Part shown: positions 55,124 to 62,365 of the stretch, in pieces
Layout: each line of letters starts with the position of its first letter
How positions within the stretch are numbered: position 1 is the stretch's first letter
Translations under genes and position numbers: made by a program
The notes under the pieces: model-generated
What the model saw: the letters and a program-made list of their open reading frames with translations, nothing else
Databases searched by the model: none
Told to the model about the DNA's origin: nothing
NCBI GenBank assembly: GCA_035699085.1
Contig: DASSBG010000028.1
Span: 124,001-188,000, forward strand
Length of the DNA: 64,000 bases
Direction of reading: 5' to 3'
Source of the DNA: DASSBG01 sp035699085
Lineage (GTDB): Bacteria > Pseudomonadota > Gammaproteobacteria > Xanthomonadales > Rhodanobacteraceae

Positions 55124-55473
55124 GATTTCGATTCCTTCGCCTTGAGTTGGCTGACGTATTCGTCGAAGCGGTCCAGTCGGGCCTCCCACAGCTGACGGCG
55201 CTCGGCCAGCCAGTCTTCGACGACCTTGAAACGTTCCGGCGCGATCTCGTAGGTGCGCACCCGCCCCCGCTTCCTCGATTTCACCAGCCGGCTCTTTTCG
55301 AGTACCGACAGGTGTTGCACGAACGAGGGGAGCTTCATGTCGAACGGAGCCGCCAACTCGCCAACCGTGGCGGGTCCGAAAGAGAGCTGCTCCAGGACTT
55401 GGCGCCGGGTCGGATTCGACAAGGCTTGGAATACATTGTCGGCGGCTGCGGCTTGCACCATGTCCGGCACCAT
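55120..55473 (-). CDS. ArsR-family repressor
   Basis: A protein of about 117 residues with the ArsR winged helix: DNVFQALSNPTRRQVLEQLS, FGPATVGELAAPFDMKLPSF, VQHLSVLEKSRLVKSRKRGR. No metal-binding Cys pair is visible, so it is probably not a metal sensor. An ATG at 55521 is in frame but lies between the -35 and -10 boxes of the operon promoter. The start is therefore placed at 55473, or possibly 55461. It is translationally coupled to the SRPBCC gene. Confidence 0.9.
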   Translation of the reverse strand: MVPDMVQAAAADNVFQALSNPTRRQVLEQLSFGPATVGELAAPFDMKLPSFVQHLSVLEKSRLVKSRKRGRVRTYEIAPERFKVVEDWLAERRQLWEARLDRFDEYVSQLKAKESKS

Positions 55474-55504
55474 TCGACGGGTTGAAAGACCCGTCTGCCG
55501 CGCG

Positions 55505-55542
55505 ACTATATCGCTGGCCATTACTTAGGTCAATACCTAAGT
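55505..55542 (-). promoter_or_regulatory. Promoter and palindromic operator of the ArsR-SRPBCC operon
   Basis: On the minus strand TTGACC (55528-55533) and TATAGT (55505-55510) are 17 bp apart, each 5/6 to consensus. The perfect inverted repeat ACTTAGGTCAATACCTAAGT (55523-55542, plus strand) covers the -35 box and is the obvious repressor site. Confidence 0.75.
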
Positions 55543-55548
55543 GTTGCT

Positions 55549-55631
55549 GAAAACCTGGGTCAGAGTGCACTTTCGCCGCCCGTGTCGCCCACCGGGCCGC
55601 ATCGGAAAGTGCACTCTGACCCCGGTTTTTT
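55549..55631. repeat. REPIN upstream of the ArsR operon
   Basis: Arms GAAAACCTGGGTCAGAGTGC and the inverted ...GACCCCGGTTTTT flank a 27-bp spacer. The left arm has one mismatch (CTGGG for CGGGG). It begins 7 bp from the operator palindrome. Confidence 0.93.
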
Positions 55632-55677
55632 CTGGCGGCGGCGCGAGCGCCAGCATGGCGTGTTGGGTTCGCTTCGC

Positions 55678-55790
55678 TCACCGCCAACCTACCGCTTCGC
55701 CGACCTGCCGCTCCGCCAACCTGCCACTCCGGCAACCTGCCGCGCCGCCAACCTGGCGCTCTGCCAGCCTGGCCGCCGGCAACCCGCAGC
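55678..55790. repeat. Degenerate short tandem repeats (unit about 17-18 bp)
   Basis: About six imperfect copies of a CGCCAACCTGCCGCTC-like unit run from the REPIN edge toward the CPBP gene. Frames through it are compositional artefacts; no gene is supported. Confidence 0.6.
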
Positions 55791-55862
55791 ACGGGAGTGC
55801 CCCGCACCGACCCAGCAAAGCGCCAAAGGCGCGTTGCGCCGGCATCGTGGCTTGCGCCGCTG

Positions 55863-56696
55863 CTACGGGTGGGCGTCGGCCGGTATCGCCACCGACGTCA
55901 GACGCGCCGGGCCGAAGCGCCAGAGCAGCAACAATGCAGCCACCGCCTGCACGCACAGGAAAACCGCCAGCCAGGCCAGCTTGTCGGCATCATCCGTGGC
56001 CCAGACCCAGCCCACCAGCACGTCGTCGACGCCGTGGATCAAGCCGACCAGCAACAAGCTGCCACCCGTCCCGTTGTACACGCAGGTGTAAAGCACGGAC
56101 GCGGCGATGCAACCGAACACGAATACCCCGAACGCAAGCGCGAACGGTCCGCCCATTGCCCGCTGAGGCTGCAGCAGCCACAGCGGCAGGTGCCACACTC
56201 CCCACAGCACTCCGATCAGCAAGCTGGCGTGCCAAGCCCCCAGCTTCGCTTGCAGCCGCGGCAACGCGTAACCACGCCAGCCGTACTCTTCGAACACCAG
56301 CACCACCGCGCTGACGAACAGCGTTCCGAGCAACAGACGCAGCGACAGGTCCGTTTGCATCGGGATGCCGCCAAGGCTGACGACCTCGGCCAGGCCAGCC
56401 GTCACCCCGGAGACCACGAACGGGTAAGCGACCAGGACAATGGCATACCAGTACCAGCGCACCCGCCAGCGCAGCCCGCGCGCCAGCAGCTGGCGCACGC
56501 CGGCGAAGCCTTCGTCGCGCCAGGTCAGGGAGATCGCCGCGACCAGCGGCCCCCAGACCGACAACAAAAAGGCGAGCTGCGGGATGACATGGTCGTCAGC
56601 ACGCTGGTACCACAGCATCGCGCCCCAGATCAGCCAGTTGAGGCCGAAGGCGATCAGAAAATACGCGATGACGCGCCCGGACGATTGCCCTGCCAT
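55863..56696 (-). CDS. CPBP-family intramembrane protease (type II CAAX-like)
   Basis: A 277-residue membrane protein with about seven or eight hydrophobic segments. The ABI/CPBP motifs are visible: VVLVFEEYGWRGYALPRL (EExxxR), VLWGVWHLPLW (His) and GLIHGVDDVL (final His region). Such enzymes cleave prenylated or unmodified membrane peptides. The gene ends shortly after the tandem-repeat stretch and starts 23 bp before the icmF 3' end. Confidence 0.9.
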   Translation of the reverse strand: MAGQSSGRVIAYFLIAFGLNWLIWGAMLWYQRADDHVIPQLAFLLSVWGPLVAAISLTWRDEGFAGVRQLLARGLRWRVRWYWYAIVLVAYPFVVSGVTAGLAEVVSLGGIPMQTDLSLRLLLGTLFVSAVVLVFEEYGWRGYALPRLQAKLGAWHASLLIGVLWGVWHLPLWLLQPQRAMGGPFALAFGVFVFGCIAASVLYTCVYNGTGGSLLLVGLIHGVDDVLVGWVWATDDADKLAWLAVFLCVQAVAALLLLWRFGPARLTSVAIPADAHP

Positions 56697-56718
56697 GCCG
56701 AACTCCCCTTCCGCATGC

Positions 56719-59700
56719 CTACATGTTCCGTCTGTACTCCCCGCCCACCTCATAAAGCGCATGGCTGATCTGGCCGAGCGAATGCGTCTTTACCGCCTCC
56801 ATCAACGCAGCGAAGACGTTCTGGCGGTCACGGGCCACCTTTTGCAGCGCGGGTAGCGCCGTCGGGGCTTTCGCCTCGTGGGCCACCCCGACCTCCTCGC
56901 CCCGCGCGCGGAACGCCTCGACGTTCCTGATTTGCTGGGCCTTCTCCTCCGGGGTCGAGCGGATCAGCTCGATCTCGGTGACGATGTCCCCGGCATGTTC
57001 CTTCGGCAGGAAGGTATTGACGCCGATCAGCGGCAGGCTGCCGTCGTGCTTCTTGTGCTCGTAGTACAGCGACTCTTCCTGGATCTTGCCGCGCTGGTAC
57101 ATGGTGTCCATGGCGCCGAGCACGCCGCCGCGGTCGCTGATGGACTCGAACTCCTTGTAGACGGCTTCCTCGACCAGGTCTGTGAGGCGGTCGATGACGT
57201 AGCTGCCCTGCCACGGGTTTTCGTTGTAGTTTAGGCCGAGCTCGCGGTTGATGATCAGCTGGATGGCGACGGCCCGGCGCACGCTCTCCTCGGTCGGCGT
57301 GGTGATGGCCTCGTCGTAGGCGTTGGTGTGCAGGCTGTTGCAGTTGTCGAACAGCGCGTACATGGCCTGCAGCGTGGTGCGGATGTCGTTGAACTGGATT
57401 TCCTGCGCGTGCAGCGAACGGCCGCTGGTCTGGATGTGGTACTTCAGCATCTGGGAGCGGGGGCTCGCTCCGTACCTTTCGCGCATGGCGCGCGCCCAGA
57501 TGCGCCGGGCGACGCGGCCGATCACCGTGTACTCCGGGTCCATGCCATTGGAGAAGAAGAACGACAGGTTGGGCGCGAAGTCGTCGATCTTCATGCCGCG
57601 CGCCAGGTAGTACTCGACGATGGTGAATCCGTTGCTCAGGGTGAAGGCAAGCTGGCTGATCGGATTGGCGCCGGCTTCGGCGATGTGGTAGCCGCTGATC
57701 GACACCGAGTAGAAGTTGCGCACGCCGTGGTCGACGAAGTACTGCTGGATGTCGCCCATCATGCGCAGGGCGAATTCGGTCGAGAAGATGCAGGTGTTCT
57801 GCGCCTGGTCCTCCTTGAGGATGTCGGCCTGCACGGTGCCGCGCACCTTCTTCAGCGTGTCGGCCTTGATGCGCGCGTAGGTGTCGGCGTCGACCACCTC
57901 GTCGCCGCTGACGCCGAGCAGGCCGAGGCCGAGGCCGTCGTTGCCTTCGGGCAGCTCGCCGGCGTAGTGCGGGCGCTGGCGGTCCGCGTAGATGGCGTCG
58001 ATCTTTTCGCGCGCGGCGCTCCAGCGTTTGTCGTCCTCGCGCAGGTACTTCTCGACGTTCTGGTCGATGGCCGTATTCATGAACATCGCGAGAATCATCG
58101 GCGCCGGGCCATTGATGGTCATCGACACGCTGGTGGTCGGCGCGCTGAGGTCGAAGCCGGAGTAGAGCTTCTTCATGTCGTCCAGCGTGGCGATGCTGAC
58201 GCCGGAGTTGCCGATCTTGCCGTAGATGTCGGGGCGCCGTGCCGGGTCCTCGCCGTAGAGGGTGACCGAGTCGAAGGCGGTGGACAGGCGCGCGGCCGGC
58301 TGGCCGAGGCTGAGGTAGTGGAAGCGGCGGTTGGTGCGCTCGGGCGTGCCTTCGCCGGCGAACATGCGCGTGGGGTCCTCGCCGCTGCGGCGGTAAGGGT
58401 AGACGCCACCGGTGTAGGGGTAGGCGCCGGGCAGGTTTTCGCGCATCAGGAAGCTGAGTTGGTCGCCCCAGTCCGGCGTCGTCGGCGGCGCGACCTTGGG
58501 GATGCGCTGGTGGCTGAGCGACTCCTTGTAGTTGTCCACCTCGATGGTCTTGCCGCGCACCTGGTAGCTGTTGACGTCGGCGGTGACCGCCTCGCGGCGC
58601 GCCGGCCATTCGCGCAGCAGATGGATGGCTTCTGCGCTCAATTCCTTGACGGCTTCGTTGTAGCGCTGGCGGAGCAGCAGCAGCGAGCGGTCGGCCGGCG
58701 GGGCCGAGGGGTCAGACTGCAGTTTCGACGCTTCGTGGCCAGCGTTCCCTTCATCGTCCGCCGAAAGTGCACTCTGACCCCGGTTTTCGAACAGCTCCAG
58801 CTCGCGCGGCAGCTGCGGGTCGCCGAGATCCTTCAGCGACTCCCAGTAGTGTTGCGCCTTGCGCGCGGCTGCGGCCTGGCGCTCGATCTCGGCGTTGATG
58901 CCGCGGCCCTGCTCGGCGATCTCGGCCAGGTAGCGCACCCGCTTGCCGGGAATCAGCACCGTGGCGCGCGGTTCCTTGAGCGAGGTGTCGACCTCTGGTT
59001 CGAAGTCGCAGTTGGCGGAAAAACCGGGGTCAGAGTGCACTTTCTCCTCGGTGTTGTCGTTTGATTCGGGGTGCGCGCCGGAAAGTGCACTCTGACCCCG
59101 GTTTTTTTCGCGCAGCAGGCGGCAGAGGTTGACGAACATCCAGGTGATGCCGGGGTCGTTGAACTGGCTGGCGATGGTGGGGTAGACGGGCACCTCGTCG
59201 TCGGGCGTCTGGAAGGCGGTGTGGTTGCGCTTCCATTGCTTGCGCACGTCGCGCAGCGCGTCCTCGGCGCCGCGGCGGTCGTACTTGTTGAGCACCACCA
59301 GGTCGGCGAAGTCGACCATGTCGATCTTCTCCAGCTGGCTGGCGGCACCGTAATCACTGGTCATCACGTACATCGGGAAGTCGACCAAGTCGACGATGGC
59401 CGAGTCGCTCTGGCCGATGCCGGCAGTCTCGACGATCACCAGGTCGTAGGGCTGACTCTTGAGGAAGGCGATGCAGTCGTGCAGCACCTCGCTGACCGCG
59501 GCGTTCTGCGTGCGCGTGGCCATCGAGCGCATGAACACGCGGCGGCTGCGCAGCGAGTTCATGCGGATACGGTCGCCAAGCAGCGCGCCGCCGGAGCGCC
59601 GCCGCGTCGGGTCGACCGCCAGCACCGCAATGCGCATCTTCGGGAACGCGTGCAGGAAGCGCAGCAGCAACTCGTCGACCACGCTGGATTTGCCGGCGCC

Positions 59701-59778
59701 GCCGGTGCCGGTGATGCCTATGACCGGCGTTGCCGGTCGGGGACCGGGGACCGGGGACCGGCAATGCCCGCGGCCCAT
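56719..59778 (-). CDS. icmF: IcmF G-protein plus mutase part, separated from its B12 domain by a frameshift
   Basis: Reading from 59778, this frame holds the MeaI-like GTPase domain (VIGITGTGGAGKSSVVDELL, VETAGIGQSDSAIVDL, LNKYDRRGAEDAL). A linker with two REPIN-derived inserts follows, then the acyl-CoA mutase barrel (GVYPYRRSGEDPTRMFAGEG, IGNSGVSIATLDDMKKLYSG, TTSVSMTINGPAPM). Intact IcmF fuses an N-terminal B12 domain to these parts and interconverts isobutyryl- and n-butyryl-CoA-type substrates. Here the B12 domain is in another frame. ATG 59778 could serve as a restart but has a weak ribosome site. Confidence 0.88.
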   Translation of the reverse strand: MGRGHCRSPVPGPRPATPVIGITGTGGAGKSSVVDELLLRFLHAFPKMRIAVLAVDPTRRRSGGALLGDRIRMNSLRSRRVFMRSMATRTQNAAVSEVLHDCIAFLKSQPYDLVIVETAGIGQSDSAIVDLVDFPMYVMTSDYGAASQLEKIDMVDFADLVVLNKYDRRGAEDALRDVRKQWKRNHTAFQTPDDEVPVYPTIASQFNDPGITWMFVNLCRLLREKNRGQSALSGAHPESNDNTEEKVHSDPGFSANCDFEPEVDTSLKEPRATVLIPGKRVRYLAEIAEQGRGINAEIERQAAAARKAQHYWESLKDLGDPQLPRELELFENRGQSALSADDEGNAGHEASKLQSDPSAPPADRSLLLLRQRYNEAVKELSAEAIHLLREWPARREAVTADVNSYQVRGKTIEVDNYKESLSHQRIPKVAPPTTPDWGDQLSFLMRENLPGAYPYTGGVYPYRRSGEDPTRMFAGEGTPERTNRRFHYLSLGQPAARLSTAFDSVTLYGEDPARRPDIYGKIGNSGVSIATLDDMKKLYSGFDLSAPTTSVSMTINGPAPMILAMFMNTAIDQNVEKYLREDDKRWSAAREKIDAIYADRQRPHYAGELPEGNDGLGLGLLGVSGDEVVDADTYARIKADTLKKVRGTVQADILKEDQAQNTCIFSTEFALRMMGDIQQYFVDHGVRNFYSVSISGYHIAEAGANPISQLAFTLSNGFTIVEYYLARGMKIDDFAPNLSFFFSNGMDPEYTVIGRVARRIWARAMRERYGASPRSQMLKYHIQTSGRSLHAQEIQFNDIRTTLQAMYALFDNCNSLHTNAYDEAITTPTEESVRRAVAIQLIINRELGLNYNENPWQGSYVIDRLTDLVEEAVYKEFESISDRGGVLGAMDTMYQRGKIQEESLYYEHKKHDGSLPLIGVNTFLPKEHAGDIVTEIELIRSTPEEKAQQIRNVEAFRARGEEVGVAHEAKAPTALPALQKVARDRQNVFAALMEAVKTHSLGQISHALYEVGGEYRRNM
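58702..58789. repeat. REPIN inside the icmF coding sequence (second insert)
   Basis: The right arm CGAAAGTGCACTCTGACCCC ends with CGGTTTTCG at 58789; the left arm at 58702-58727 is degenerate (GGGGTCAGACTGCAGTTTCG). On the icmF strand it reads ENRGQSALSADDEGNAG and on to KLQSDPSA without a stop. Confidence 0.9.
59018..59108. repeat. REPIN inside the icmF coding sequence (first insert)
   Basis: Complete arms: AAAAACCGGGGTCAGAGTGC from 59019 and its complement ending near 59108. On the icmF strand it is translated as KNRGQSALSGAHPESNDNTE and then EKVHSDPGFS, in frame on both sides. Confidence 0.95.
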
Positions 59779-60386
59779 TGCTTGCGGAGCATGGCGAGCT
59801 CGGCGTCGCTGAAGGCGCCGTCTTCCAGCGCCGACAGCATGCGGCCGACGCTGATTTCGTCTTCCACGTCGACGTTGGCGAGCTGTTGCGGGTCCCGGGT
59901 CCCAGGTTCCGGGTCCCGGGTATCCCGCGCCGCGCCTGCACGCCGCACCACATCCTCGATCATCGCGGTCAGGCCAAGATGCATGCCGTCGTTCGGATGG
60001 TAGATGCGCTCGACGCCGTAGTCCTCGAGCTCCTTGATCTCGTCGGGCGTGATGGTGCCGCCGCCGCCGCCGAAGACCTTGATGTGGCCGGCGCCACGCT
60101 CGCGCAGCATGTCGACCATGTACTTGAAGTATTCGAGGTGGCCGCCCTGGTAGGAGCTGATGGCGATGGCGTCGGCGTCCTCCTGCAGCGCGGCGCGCAC
60201 CACGTCCTCCACCGAGCGGTTGTGGCCCAGGTGGATGACCTCGGCGCCCTGCGCCTGGATGATGCGGCGCATGATGTTGATGGCCGCGTCGTGGCCGTCG
60301 AACAGGCTGGCGGCGGTAACGAAGCGCAACGGCGTGGCGTCGGCGTGGGCTTCGCTCGCGGGTACGTGCTGGGCGGGCGCGCTCAT
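59718..60386 (-). CDS. icmF: IcmF N-terminal cobalamin-binding domain, truncated by frameshift
   Basis: The start is ATG 60386 behind a strong GGAGG; earlier ATGs at 60422 and 60443 lack one. It holds the B12-binding domain: FVTAASLFDGHDAAINIMRR (with the DGHD loop whose His coordinates cobalt), AIAISSYQGGHLEYFKYMVD, KVFGGGGGTITPDEIKELED. The linker ends VGRMLSALEDGAFSDAELAM. It then runs out of frame at the GGACCGG tract and stops at 59718 (PVPDRQRRS). One more or two fewer heptamers would join it to the GTPase-mutase frame. Confidence 0.88.
   Translation of the reverse strand: MSAPAQHVPASEAHADATPLRFVTAASLFDGHDAAINIMRRIIQAQGAEVIHLGHNRSVEDVVRAALQEDADAIAISSYQGGHLEYFKYMVDMLRERGAGHIKVFGGGGGTITPDEIKELEDYGVERIYHPNDGMHLGLTAMIEDVVRRAGAARDTRDPEPGTRDPQQLANVDVEDEISVGRMLSALEDGAFSDAELAMLRKQWAAGIAGPRSPVPDRQRRS
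59741..59761. repeat. GGACCGG heptamer tract at the icmF frameshift
   Basis: Three perfect heptamers (GGACCGG x3) preceded by a variant unit GGTCGG. It falls exactly where the B12-domain frame and the GTPase-mutase frame diverge. Confidence 0.9.
59890..59926. repeat. Second GGGTCCC-type heptamer tract in icmF
   Basis: About five degenerate heptamers (GGGTCCC, GGGTCCC, AGGTTCC, GGGTCCC, GGGTATCCC) encode the linker RDTRDPEPGTRDP in frame with the B12 domain. It shares the core of the tracts at 59741 and 63472. Confidence 0.8.
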
Positions 60387-60559
60387 GGGGGCCTCCGGAA
60401 ACGTGACGTGCAAGGCGTTCATTGTATCGCGTGCCCGGGCCATCGGCCGTTGCCGCGTGCCGTTGGCGGGACCGCGGGGCGGCGTTCACCTCGGGTTGCG
60501 TTTGCGCCGCCGTGGCGCCGCTATGCTTTTCCGCATTCTGAGTATTCAAGGAGCGGGCC

Positions 60560-61357
60560 ATGAACATTGCCACTCGAATCGCCGCCGTCGCCGCGCTGCT
60601 GGTGCTGGCCGCCTGCGCCACCTCGCCCACGGGGCGCAGCCAGCTGATCCTGGTATCGCCGAGCGACATGAGCGAGCTGGGCGTGGCCGCCTTCGACAAG
60701 ATGGGCAAGGAAGGCAAGTTCGCCAACGCGCCCCGCGAGCAGGCGTACGCGCGCTGTGTCGCGGACGCGCTGATCTCGGTGCTGCCGGCGCCCTGGAACA
60801 AGCAGCAGTGGGAGGTGCGCATTATCGATGACGACACCGCCAACGCCTTCGCCCTGCCCGGCGGCCGCATCGGCGTCAACCAGGGCATGTTCAAGGTGGC
60901 GACCAATCAGGCGCAGCTGGCGACCGTGCTCAGCCACGAGCTGGCACACGTGGTCGCGCACCACGCGGCGGAGCGGTTCTCCGACAAGCTGGCGGTGCAG
61001 GCCGGCGTGGCCGCGTTGACCGCCTACGGCGCCTCGAAGGGCGCAGACGCCGACCGCACGATGGCACTGCTCGGTCTTGGCGCGGAAGTGGGCGTGACGC
61101 TGCCGTTCTCCCGCGCGCAGGAAAACGAGGCCGACGTGCTCGGCCAGCGGATCATGGCCGAGGCCGGTTTCGACCCGCGCGAGGCGCCGGCGCTGTGGAA
61201 GAAGATGGAAGCCTCGGGCGGTTCCTCGTTGCCTGCGTTCCTGTCGACGCACCCGGCGTCAGGCGATCGCATGCAGACGCTGGCGCGCCAGGCGCAGACG
61301 CTGATGCCGGTCTATACCAAGGCCCGCGCCAGTGGCCACACGCCGCATTGCGGGTGA
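60560..61357 (+). CDS. M48-family zinc metalloprotease, lipoprotein
   Basis: A 265-residue envelope protease. The lipobox LAACATS predicts lipidation. The catalytic site is VLSHELAHVVAHHAAERF (HExxH), with the third ligand in AQENEADVLGQRIM, and SFLSTHPASGDR-like LSTHPASGDRMQTL closes the domain. It resembles LoiP/YggG-type M48 proteases of outer-membrane quality control. The start follows AAGGAG. A REPIN lies 14 bp after its stop. Confidence 0.92.
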   Translation: MNIATRIAAVAALLVLAACATSPTGRSQLILVSPSDMSELGVAAFDKMGKEGKFANAPREQAYARCVADALISVLPAPWNKQQWEVRIIDDDTANAFALPGGRIGVNQGMFKVATNQAQLATVLSHELAHVVAHHAAERFSDKLAVQAGVAALTAYGASKGADADRTMALLGLGAEVGVTLPFSRAQENEADVLGQRIMAEAGFDPREAPALWKKMEASGGSSLPAFLSTHPASGDRMQTLARQAQTLMPVYTKARASGHTPHCG

Positions 61358-61370
61358 GGCACGACCGGGA

Positions 61371-61458
61371 AAAAACCGGGGTCAGAGTGCACTTTTTAGC
61401 CGATCACCGGCCGGCGACGGCATCGGCAAGGAAAAAGTGCACTCTGACCCCGGTTTTT
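61371..61458. repeat. REPIN between the M48 and YXWGXW genes
   Basis: Arms AAAAAACCGGGGTCAGAGTG (61371 on) and the inverted ...CTCTGACCCCGGTTTTT ending at 61458, with a ~30-bp spacer. Both arms are near-perfect. Confidence 0.95.
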
Positions 61459-61525
61459 GACGGGTCAACCGGCACGGCGGCGGTGCGTTTTCATTCACGT
61501 CCCTCCCCTGTTGCAGGTACAACGC

Positions 61526-62017
61526 ATGAAACTTCGAAAGATTCTCTGGGTGCCCGCCGTGATGCTGGGCCTTGGCGGCGTGGCACTGGCGCCGGCCGCG
61601 GCCGCGCACAGCTCGTTCCACGTCAGCGTCCGCATCGGACCGCCCGCCCCGCGTTTCGAGGTGATGCCGGCGGCCAGGATTGGGTTCGTCTGGGCGCCGG
61701 GCTACTGGAGCTGGAACGGCGGCGGCTACATCTGGATCGGCGGCCGCTGGTTGCCGCAGCGCGTTGGCTACGTCTACGTCGGGCCCCGCTGGCACCACTA
61801 CAACGGCGGCTGGCGCTTTGAGGGCAGCCACTGGGCGCGTGACGGCCATTACCGGGCACCGGTGCGGGTCGCCTACCGCCACGGCGCGCGCACCGGCTAC
61901 AACCACGGCTACCATCGCGGCTACCGCCAGGCCAGTCGCGGCCATGGATACAGCCACGCTTCGCACCGCGGCAGCCACGGCCGCCACGATCGCGGCCGCT
62001 CGCATCGCTGGCACTGA
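61526..62017 (+). CDS. Exported YXWGXW-type repeat protein
   Basis: A 163-residue secreted protein with a signal peptide ending AAAAHS. The core APGYWSWNGGGYIWIGGRW and VYVGPRWHHYNGGWRFEGSH, HWARDGHYR follows the YXWGXW repeat pattern of small envelope proteins. The C-terminal ~45 residues are rich in His, Gly, Arg and Tyr (HGYHRGYRQASRGHGYSH), which may bind metal or nucleic acid. A strong terminator follows. Confidence 0.88.
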   Translation: MKLRKILWVPAVMLGLGGVALAPAAAAHSSFHVSVRIGPPAPRFEVMPAARIGFVWAPGYWSWNGGGYIWIGGRWLPQRVGYVYVGPRWHHYNGGWRFEGSHWARDGHYRAPVRVAYRHGARTGYNHGYHRGYRQASRGHGYSHASHRGSHGRHDRGRSHRWH

Positions 62018-62044
62018 CCGGCGCGCCGCTGTCAAGCATGCAAG

Positions 62045-62072
62045 GCTCCCGGGTCCGCCCGGGAGCTTTTTT
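62045..62072 (+). terminator. Intrinsic terminator after the YXWGXW gene
   Basis: A perfect 9-bp stem GCTCCCGGG/CCCGGGAGC with loop TCCG is followed by six T residues, 27 bp after the stop codon. Confidence 0.93.
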
Positions 62073-62365
62073 CATGCCACCGGCCGCGCGTGCGGCCGCT
62101 CTCGGCGTCGATCCCCAGCCTGAACCTGCGGCATACGCCAGCTGCGACGACGCCCCGCGCAGTGCCCGCATGGCCCGGCCCGCGCTGTCACTTGCCGCTG
62201 CAAGGTACTAAACTACGCAGCGTTTCTGTCCCGAATGGCCCCGCGGCATGCTGCGCCGGGCTTTCAAATCAATGCCTTGTATGGCAAGCCTCGCGTAGCC
62301 TCTTACGCGCTGATCTTGCCGGCGCGCGCTGTCGCGCGACCTCAACCGACGGAGTCGACGTCCTG

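Noticed and set aside
54632..55807. A long minus-strand frame joining sequence upstream of the SRPBCC gene, including KNRGQSALS and VHSDPGF
   Set aside because: The frame reads through the intergenic REPIN at 55549-55631 and antisense to the ArsR gene; the real gene starts at 55123 with its own ribosome site.
60387..60906. Extension of the mutase frame upstream of the B12 domain
   Set aside because: It runs antisense to the M48 protease gene and out of frame with the B12 domain; no family similarity. It is only an open frame of GC-rich DNA.
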